Shown here piece after piece: positions 7,523 through 12,355 of a stretch of 12,355 nucleotides of DNA (the first letter of the stretch is position 1; the number at the start of each line of letters is the position of its first letter). The DNA comes from JBDUDR01 sp040002845 (GTDB lineage Bacteria > Actinomycetota > Actinomycetes > Propionibacteriales > Nocardioidaceae): contig JBDUDR010000079.1 in the NCBI GenBank assembly GCA_040002845.1, positions 1 to 12,355 on the forward strand, written 5' to 3'. Both the position numbers and the translations under genes were made by a program. A model generated the notes under the pieces. It was not told the DNA's origin, did no database searches, and saw only the letters and a program-made list of their open reading frames with translations.

Positions 7523-8068
7523 ATGAATCCCCCGGAGAGCGAGCACGCCCACACCGAAAACCTTATGGGCGCGCTCGCTCTCGTCATCGCGGACAGGACC
7601 GCGGACGCGATCGAGGACTCATCCCGACAATCACCAACAGCGGCCGCAGCCCTCTCGGCGTTGCACCAGTTCCTCGGTACGCCCTCGATCGACCTGCTCC
7701 GGCAGGTGCTAGGACTGACCTCGTCGGGAACGGTCCGACTCGTCGACCGACTCGAGGACCCCGGATACGTGACTCGGCGGACCGGGAGCGACGGGCGCTT
7801 GACGCTGATCCAGCTCACTGCGTCTGGACGGCGGGCAGCCTCACGTGTGTCGTCCGCGCGGTCGTCCGTACTCCGTGAGGCATTGTCGGTTCTCTCGCCC
7901 GACGAACGTCGCACACTCGACGCGATCGCCGCGCGGCTGCTGGTCGGTTTGATGCGCGGCCCAGGCGCCGTGCGTTGGATGTGCCGGTTGTGCGATGTGA
8001 CCGCTTGTGGCCGCGACCAGGGCCGATGCCCGGTTGCCGCCGCGGCGTCTTCGACAGAAACCTCCTAG
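7523..8068 (+). CDS. MarR-family transcriptional regulator with C-terminal cysteine cluster
   Basis: A 181-residue winged-helix regulator. The recognition region is IDLLRQVLGLTSSGTVRLVD (56-75), followed by the wing GYVTRRTGSDGRLTLIQLTA (81-100), where DxR of the wing appears as SDGR. Helices typical of the dimer interface flank it. Beyond the usual MarR length is a tail with Cys154, Cys157, Cys162 and Cys169 (WMCRLCDVTACGRDQGRCPV), spaced C-x2-C-x4-C-x6-C. This could bind a metal or sense redox state. ATG 7523 is preferred over the upstream TTG because GAGG (7511-7514) sits at normal spacing. It is the second gene of the operon with DUF3224 and probably acts on the inverted repeat at 7013-7023. 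Confidence 0.88.
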   Translation: MNPPESEHAHTENLMGALALVIADRTADAIEDSSRQSPTAAAALSALHQFLGTPSIDLLRQVLGLTSSGTVRLVDRLEDPGYVTRRTGSDGRLTLIQLTASGRRAASRVSSARSSVLREALSVLSPDERRTLDAIAARLLVGLMRGPGAVRWMCRLCDVTACGRDQGRCPVAAAASSTETS

Positions 8069-8115
8069 CCTCGCATTGTGCGACTCACCACGTGAACCGC
8101 TGCACTCGTGATCGG

Positions 8116-8124
8116 TGTTAGTCT
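8116..8124 (+). promoter_or_regulatory. Extended -10 element ahead of the B12 riboswitch
   Basis: TGT followed by TAGTCT (8119-8124) gives an extended -10, with transcription expected near 8131, just before the riboswitch's outer stem. No convincing -35 is visible 16-18 bases upstream. Confidence 0.4.
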
Positions 8125-8130
8125 CACGAG

Positions 8131-8235
8131 ACGCTCTCTGTCCAGGGGAAGCCGGTCGAAGTCCGGCGCTGACCCGCAACCGTGGGCCTGCTCTCAAAGC
8201 AGGCAAGCCGGGATACCTGTCCAGAGGCGGGCTCC
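8131..8235 (+). promoter_or_regulatory. Cobalamin (B12) riboswitch aptamer
   Basis: The conserved core is plain: GGGGAAGCCGGTCGAAGTCC begins at 8145, GACCCGCAACCGTG at 8171-8184 and the B12 box AAGCCGGGATACCTG at 8205-8219. The expected stems form. CTCTG (8136-8140) pairs with CAGAG (8222-8226) and CAGG (8143-8146) with CCTG (8216-8219). GCCGG (8151-8155) pairs with CCGGC (8163-8167), and GCCTGC (8186-8191) with GCAGGC (8199-8204). Such RNAs bind adenosyl- or other cobalamins and switch off downstream genes when B12 is plentiful. It lies 134 bases before the start of the first toroid gene with no gene between. A further stem, GGGCTCC (8229-8235) with GGAGCCC (8261-8267), follows directly and may be the regulatory P13-like hairpin. 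Confidence 0.95.
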
Positions 8236-8322
8236 ATGTAACCGTCGAGGTCTGCGTGGCGGAGCCCCCGTCCACCCGGCCGTCGGGCATGTGCAAGCGC
8301 ATGCCGCGGCGAATGTCGGGAG

Positions 8323-8363
8323 TTCGGCTGGGGTTTTCGAAACGCAACCCCCAGCCGAAGGAG
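8323..8363 (+). promoter_or_regulatory. Strong hairpin abutting the Shine-Dalgarno (candidate expression platform)
   Basis: TTCGGCTGGGGTT (8323-8335) pairs with AACCCCCAGCCGAA (8346-8359), 13 pairs with one bulged C and a 10-base loop. Its 3' arm shares the first two bases of the Shine-Dalgarno AAGGAG (8358-8363), which serves ATG 8369. When folded it would crowd the ribosome site, suggesting translational control by the riboswitch upstream. No T-run follows, so it does not look like an intrinsic terminator. Confidence 0.5.
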
Positions 8364-8368
8364 AAACC

Positions 8369-9535
8369 ATGACCGATCCCAAGACGACGCGTCGAGGTAT
8401 GCGCGTCGGTGCGCTGCTGACCGCAGCCACAGTTTGCGCCTCGCTCGCCCTGACCGGGTTGCCCGCGCCGGCCGGGGGCTCGGCTGGGGCTGCCCCACCG
8501 AGTCGGCGGCTCTCCGACTGGACTCCGAAGCAGAAGGTGGCCCGCTGGGGTGGCGGTTGGCTGGCTCGCCAGATCGAGGCCAACGGCGGATATGTCGAGT
8601 CCTTCGGAAAACCTGACGTTGCCAACACGGCGTACGCCATCGTCTCCCTGCACGCAGCGGGGGTCGGGGCGCACGCATCGCAGTTGGCGCTCAACTACCT
8701 GCGGCGACACCTTGGTGCTCCGCTGAAGACCGGCGGCGAGGATGCTCCCGGGAGGCTGGGCTACACGATCTTGGCCGCGGTCAGCGCAGGCAGGAACCCG
8801 ACGCGGTTCGGGGGGAACGATCCGCGCAACAACCTCGTGACCAGGCTGCTTCGGACGGCTCGCACCGCCGGCCGGAACAAGGGATTGTTCGGATCTCAGG
8901 CACCAACCTTCGACGGGGCCTTCCGGCAGGGCATCGCACTCGCGGCGCTGGCCGCGGCCGGGCGACCCGCCAGCCAAGCCAAGGTAGCCTCCGGCATCGA
9001 GTGGCTGAAGGACCAGCAATGTCCGAACGGCATGTGGGCCAGCTACCGCGCCAAGACAGGCCGCAAGTGCCCCGCCGTGAACCCACAGTCGTTCACCGGA
9101 CCGGACACGAACAGCACCGGCTTGGCGATTCAGGGCTTGGCGGCGTATGACAGGCAGCCGCGACGCGCACGACTGCTCGAGCGCCTGCACGACATCCAGT
9201 CCGCTGACGGTGGCTTCCCTTACCTCGCGAAACCTGGTCAGGCTTCCGACCCCAACTCGACGGCTCTGAGCATTCAGGCGATTCTCGCGGTCAAGGGCGC
9301 GCCTGGATCAGCACCGTGGATGACCCGTCACAGCGGCCCGTATCGGGCGCTGGCGTCGTACCAGCTCCGCTGCGGTGCCCCCAAGCCAGATCGGGGCGCG
9401 TTCTATTTCCCCGGCAGCCATGACCCCAACGTCCTGGCCACAGTGCCGTCGGTCCAGGCCTCGGCGAGTGCCACGCTGCCGCTGACGGCGTCCGTGCCGT
9501 CGCCGGCGACTCCGAGACTGCCATGCGCCGCGTGA
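8369..9535 (+). CDS. Exported alpha/alpha-toroid protein (prenyltransferase/squalene-oxidase-repeat like), B12-regulated
   Basis: A 388-residue protein with an export signal (basic start, hydrophobic 13-33, cleavage likely near residue 41). The rest is an alpha/alpha barrel of helix pairs separated by Gly-rich turns (ANGGYVES at 71-78, NKGLFGS at 170-176, CPNGMW at 218-223, SADGGFPY at 278-285). This fold occurs in terpene cyclases, prenyltransferases and the alpha domain of intrinsic factor/transcobalamin. No DxDD or prenyltransferase zinc motif is seen, so catalysis is unlikely. Cys218, Cys234, Cys335 and Cys386 match cysteines in the next gene's barrel. ATG 8369 has AAGGAG at ideal distance, and the frame upstream belongs to the riboswitch leader. 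The B12 riboswitch upstream makes corrinoid binding or capture the best guess. Confidence 0.85.
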   Translation: MTDPKTTRRGMRVGALLTAATVCASLALTGLPAPAGGSAGAAPPSRRLSDWTPKQKVARWGGGWLARQIEANGGYVESFGKPDVANTAYAIVSLHAAGVGAHASQLALNYLRRHLGAPLKTGGEDAPGRLGYTILAAVSAGRNPTRFGGNDPRNNLVTRLLRTARTAGRNKGLFGSQAPTFDGAFRQGIALAALAAAGRPASQAKVASGIEWLKDQQCPNGMWASYRAKTGRKCPAVNPQSFTGPDTNSTGLAIQGLAAYDRQPRRARLLERLHDIQSADGGFPYLAKPGQASDPNSTALSIQAILAVKGAPGSAPWMTRHSGPYRALASYQLRCGAPKPDRGAFYFPGSHDPNVLATVPSVQASASATLPLTASVPSPATPRLPCAA

Positions 9536-11247
9536 GTCGTGCCGCCCTCGTGGGCACGGGACTGTCCCTCGTCTGCTCGGGTCTGCCGCTGGGCTGGGCT
9601 GCCTGGCCTTCTGAGGGTTCGGCGCCTGCCGCTGCGTCCGCACCTCGGCAAGGCCATGCTGGGAAGTGCAAAGGCGGCTCGGGAGTGACCGTGGTGGTCA
9701 ACTTCAAGGCCTTCCACGGCAGGATCAAGATCAGGTGCGCACCAGGTCATCCGGACAACGGGATCCAAGCTCTGCGGCAGGCCGGTTACACGGTGAAGGG
9801 CACCAAAGAGACCGGGCTCGCCTTCGTCTGCCGGATCAACCGGAAGCCCTCGCCAAAGCGACAGAAGTGCATCAGCATTCCGCCAGCCAACGCGTACTGG
9901 GCGTACTACCACGCCAAGAAGGGAGCGAAGAAGTGGACCTACAGCTCGACGGGGCCACTTTCCTATCATCCGCCGCAGGGGAGCATCGAGGCGTGGGCTT
10001 GGGGCGACAGCCGCAAGCCCGGGATCAGTCCGCAGGAGGTCCGCCAGTCCAGGTCGACCGCTCCGACCCCCCCAACGGCGCTTCGTCGCACCGTCACGAC
10101 CGCGCCGGCTGCGCCAGTCGTAGCCGGCGGCGCGTACCTCAGCCGGCAGCTGCGTGCCCGCCCCACGCTGGATTACCTGGGGTACGACGACTTCGGGCTG
10201 GTGGCGGATGCGGTGATCGCGCTCGACTCGGCCGGCCTGGACTCGGCTCAGACGACCCGGTCCACCAGCCTCCTCGCCACCGACTTCTCCTCCTACGTCG
10301 GCTCCGGTTCCCGCATGAGCGCCGGGGCACTCGCCAAGTTGCTGGTCGTGGCCGATGGCGAGGGCAGGGATCCCCGCTCCTTCGGCGGCCATGATCTGAC
10401 CCGGGAGCTTGCCTCGCTGATGGACCCCACCGGGCGGTACGTTGACCGGCCACTCGGCGGCGACCTGTCGAACACGTTCACTCAGTCGCTAGCCGTGCTG
10501 GGTCTCGCTGACGCCGACCGGAACGTCCCTCGCAAGGCTGTGCACTTCCTGGTGGGGCAGCAGTGCGGCTCCGGTGGGGCCGCCGGGTTTCGACTGCTGA
10601 TGGCCAGGAAGCCGTGCACCGACAGTGGTCAGGCAGACGTTGACAGCACGTCGATGGCGGTGCGCGCACTGCTTGCAGCGGGTCAGACGGCGTCTGCCGC
10701 TCGAGGCTTGACGTGGCTCGAACGGCAGCAGACCGCGACCGGCGGGTTGGCGGGGTCGCCCCCTACCGACCTGGTGAACGCCAACAGCACGGGATTGGCT
10801 CTTGCGGCGCTTGCGGAGGGCAACCGTGAGGAGGCCGCCGCCTTGGCTGCCGACTATCTGGCCTCGCTGCAGCTCGGGTGCTCGGTGCCACCTGCGGTGC
10901 GGGGGGGTGTGTCGTACTCGGAACACCATCACGTGCAAGATCTGAGACACCCCCAACCGAACCAGGAACTGACCAGGTCCACCGCCCAGGCGCTCATCGG
11001 GCTCGCGGCATTCCGTTCCGGCGCAAGACCGGCGGCGGACTCCCGTGCCGAGTGCGGCCCGGGTGCTGGGGCCACCACAGCGACGACATCCGCTCCGACT
11101 GCGGGGGCCTCTGTCGCGTCTGGATCCGCGCCCGAGTCAGGCGCCAGCCTCTGGTCAGTCCTCGTGCCGATCGGGACTGTCGCGGGACTCATCGTGGTGG
11201 CCGTACTGTTCGTGAGACGGCGACTCGGGAGCCAATCACGCGCCTGA
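9523..11247 (+). CDS. Membrane-anchored transcobalamin-like protein: DUF4430-like beta domain plus alpha/alpha toroid
   Basis: A 574-residue protein. Signal peptide at about 1-40. A beta domain at about 53-165 resembles DUF4430 / the transcobalamin C-terminal domain: SGVTVVVNFKAF, IQALRQAGYTV, LAFVCRI, then YWAYYHAKKGAKKWTYSSTG and GSIEAWAWG. An alpha/alpha barrel spans about 200-500. A Thr/Ala/Ser-rich stalk and a membrane segment at about 543-563 follow, with RRR after it, so the protein should be tethered outside the cell. In animal intrinsic factor and transcobalamin the barrel comes first and the beta domain last; here the order is reversed. ATG 9523 overlaps the previous gene by 13 bases. 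GTG 9532, overlapping its stop as GTGA, is an alternative. Both imply translational coupling and shared B12 control. Corrinoid binding is inferred, not shown. Confidence 0.85.
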   Translation: MRRVSRAALVGTGLSLVCSGLPLGWAAWPSEGSAPAAASAPRQGHAGKCKGGSGVTVVVNFKAFHGRIKIRCAPGHPDNGIQALRQAGYTVKGTKETGLAFVCRINRKPSPKRQKCISIPPANAYWAYYHAKKGAKKWTYSSTGPLSYHPPQGSIEAWAWGDSRKPGISPQEVRQSRSTAPTPPTALRRTVTTAPAAPVVAGGAYLSRQLRARPTLDYLGYDDFGLVADAVIALDSAGLDSAQTTRSTSLLATDFSSYVGSGSRMSAGALAKLLVVADGEGRDPRSFGGHDLTRELASLMDPTGRYVDRPLGGDLSNTFTQSLAVLGLADADRNVPRKAVHFLVGQQCGSGGAAGFRLLMARKPCTDSGQADVDSTSMAVRALLAAGQTASAARGLTWLERQQTATGGLAGSPPTDLVNANSTGLALAALAEGNREEAAALAADYLASLQLGCSVPPAVRGGVSYSEHHHVQDLRHPQPNQELTRSTAQALIGLAAFRSGARPAADSRAECGPGAGATTATTSAPTAGASVASGSAPESGASLWSVLVPIGTVAGLIVVAVLFVRRRLGSQSRA

Positions 11248-11249
11248 CC

Positions 11250-12170
11250 TCAGACCCGCGCAGCGGCGATCATCTCTGCGCATATCGTCTCCCAGTCGGT
11301 CGGTGCGAGACCGAACCTTTGTTGAGCAGCCGTGGAGTCCATCACGAAGGGCCGTTCGAACTGGTACAGGGTTTCCTTGAGCTCGCGGGTCGTCGGACTG
11401 AAGAGTCCGGCCAGGCTCAGCACAGGTGCAGGCAGCGCGGCCACCTTCACTGGGGAAACCCCGGCAGCCACGCAGAGATCGGTGACCGCCTCACGCTGGC
11501 TGCGCGGTGGCAGCGACGGAGTGTGCCAGACCCGACCCCATGCGTCGTCCTGGTCGACCAGAGACACCATCAAGGACGCCATGTCTGGCACATACGTCCA
11601 GGTGTGCGGCTGATCGGCGGAACCGACAACTTGCACGGACTTGCCCTTTAAGATCCGCGGGACCAGCCGAGCCAGATGGCTCTGAACGCCGGCGCCCACG
11701 TAGTCGGAGGCTCGAACCTCGACAGCCCGGATCCGTCTAGCCTTGTGCGCCGCAAAGACGTCAGACGTCATCTGCGCACGGACCCGGGCCTTCGTCCCGG
11801 TGGCTGCGTCGGGGTCGCCCTCGACCATCGGGCCGTCGGTTGGTCCGTACGGGTAGAGGTTGGCCGCCGTCACCAGCAGCGCGCCACCGCTCTTGGCCGC
11901 GGCGAGGAGCGACTCGGCCATCGGCGGCCAGTCCTGCGGCCACCGGTGGTAGGCGGGGTTGAGGCAGTTGTAGATCGCCGACGCACCTTCCGCGAGTGTG
12001 ACGAGCCGTGCGGTGTCGCTCGCATCCGCCGACACCCGGGTGACGCCGGCACGATCGGGACCGCGTCCCGACCGGCTGACGATGGTCACGTGCCGTCCTT
12101 GATCGGCGAGCTTGACAGCCGTGGCCGAGCCAACCGGCCCAGCGCCGACGACGAGGTGCTGACCTGACAT
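11250..12170 (-). CDS. NAD(P)-binding epimerase/dehydratase-family protein
   Basis: A 306-residue Rossmann-fold protein starting MSGQHLVVGAGPVGSATA, with the dinucleotide loop GAGPVG and a basic SRSGR after the second strand, which suggests NADP(H). The central part includes AIYNCLNPAYHRW and LLVTAANLYPYGPTDGPM, where the Y of the usual SDR YxxxK falls in an atypical context. Residues such as HTWTYVPDMASLMVSLVDQ match the substrate-domain helix of extended SDR/epimerase proteins. The start (plus-strand cat 12168-12170) follows GGAG six bases upstream on the minus strand. A TTG 12 bases earlier is less likely. It is divergent from the small TetR-like ORF and convergent with the toroid gene, two bases apart. 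The substrate is unknown and it need not be a true epimerase. Confidence 0.87.
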   Translation of the reverse strand: MSGQHLVVGAGPVGSATAVKLADQGRHVTIVSRSGRGPDRAGVTRVSADASDTARLVTLAEGASAIYNCLNPAYHRWPQDWPPMAESLLAAAKSGGALLVTAANLYPYGPTDGPMVEGDPDAATGTKARVRAQMTSDVFAAHKARRIRAVEVRASDYVGAGVQSHLARLVPRILKGKSVQVVGSADQPHTWTYVPDMASLMVSLVDQDDAWGRVWHTPSLPPRSQREAVTDLCVAAGVSPVKVAALPAPVLSLAGLFSPTTRELKETLYQFERPFVMDSTAAQQRFGLAPTDWETICAEMIAAARV

Positions 12171-12216
12171 GCCCTTCTCCAATCGCGTCGGGGTCTCCTG
12201 CTATCTAATGTGAGGT
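12171..12216. promoter_or_regulatory. Divergent control region of the epimerase-like gene
   Basis: These 46 bases hold the minus-strand Shine-Dalgarno (GGAGAAGGG before 12170) and, on the plus strand, TATCTAAT at 12202-12209, a -10-like element close enough to ATG 12217 for a leaderless message. GGGGTC (12190-12195) and GACCCC (12219-12224) form a 6-bp inverted repeat with a 23-base spacer, possibly an operator. No good -35 is seen. Confidence 0.3.
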
Positions 12217-12321
12217 ATGACCCCACCGAGCGCCAGTCCGTACGTCTCCGATGAGCTGCTGGCACGCGGCCTGATGGCCTGGACCCAGGTCGTACTCCTC
12301 GCGGACATGATCGACCTGTGA
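12217..12321 (+). CDS. 34-residue ORF resembling a TetR C-terminal fragment
   Basis: ATG 12217 opens 34 codons ending at TGA 12319-12321. The segment DELLARGLMAWTQVVLLADM resembles the last helices of TetR-family regulators (typically RGLMAWTQLFG), but the HTH half is absent and a stop lies two codons before the ATG. It could be a remnant of a lost TetR regulator of the divergent epimerase-like gene, or a short gene in its own right. TATCTAAT upstream and the GTGA overlap with the next start suggest it may still be read. Similarity is judged by eye. Confidence 0.4.
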   Translation: MTPPSASPYVSDELLARGLMAWTQVVLLADMIDL

Positions 12322-12355
12322 CGTCGCTTCCCCGGATCGACCACGTCGCGGGACC
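12318..12355 (+). CDS. 5' end of an unidentified gene (partial)
   Basis: GTG 12318 overlaps the stop of the preceding small ORF as GTGA and stays open to the window edge, reading (M)TSLPRIDHVAG. The 4-base overlap suggests translational coupling. Too little is present to name a family. Confidence 0.35.
   Translation, partial: MTSLPRIDHVAG

Noticed and set aside
7841..9190. Long minus-strand ORF across the marR end, the riboswitch and the first toroid gene
   Set aside because: It overlaps three well-supported features and its translation has the composition of a high-GC shadow frame.
8369..9535. Assignment of the first toroid protein as a terpene cyclase or prenyltransferase
   Set aside because: The DxDD or zinc-ligand motifs of those enzymes are not seen, the protein is exported, and B12 control points elsewhere.
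1..12355. CRISPR array, insertion sequence, rRNA or phage genes
   Set aside because: No regularly spaced repeats, transposase motifs, terminal inverted repeats or rRNA sequence were seen.

Overview
The window is high-GC DNA with strong G/C preference at third codon positions, GTG starts, at least one convincing leaderless promoter, a MocR regulator and a MarR/DUF3224 pair. All of this fits a high-GC Gram-positive actinobacterium, perhaps close to Nocardioidaceae. The lineage is inferred from style and gene content, because no marker gene is present.

Layout. (1) 1-516: the 3' end of an unidentified gene, then a short stretch that reads like protein only across a frame change (possible decayed or frameshifted small gene). 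(2) 631-2564: a MocR-type (GntR HTH plus aminotransferase fold) regulator, divergent from an AhpD/carboxymuconolactone decarboxylase-like protein, with a compact control region holding a 13-bp-spaced direct repeat. (3) 2683-4028: two VOC (glyoxalase-fold) proteins on opposite strands and a 97-residue protein with a ClpX-like C4 zinc finger. (4) 4214-6934: a 906-residue calcineurin-like metallophosphoesterase fused to about a dozen membrane segments, read from a leaderless promoter. (5) 7087-8068: DUF3224 protein plus a MarR regulator with a C-terminal four-cysteine cluster. Their shared promoter has an inverted repeat in its spacer. (6) 8116-11247: an extended -10, a cobalamin (B12) riboswitch, a long leader ending in a strong hairpin beside the Shine-Dalgarno, and two overlapping genes for exported alpha/alpha-toroid proteins. 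(7) 11250-12355: a NAD(P)-binding epimerase-like protein convergent with the B12 operon, divergent from a 34-codon TetR-like fragment, and the first codons of another gene.

The most interesting system is region 6. A B12 riboswitch controls two proteins whose parts (an alpha/alpha barrel and a DUF4430-like beta domain) are those of animal intrinsic factor and transcobalamin. In the second protein the order is beta, then barrel, then a C-terminal membrane anchor, the reverse of the animal order. The two barrels are recognisable paralogues that share matched cysteines. No transporter gene follows: the next gene is on the other strand two bases away. The simplest model is a secreted plus membrane-tethered corrinoid-capture pair made when B12 is scarce. 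Corrinoid binding itself is an inference.
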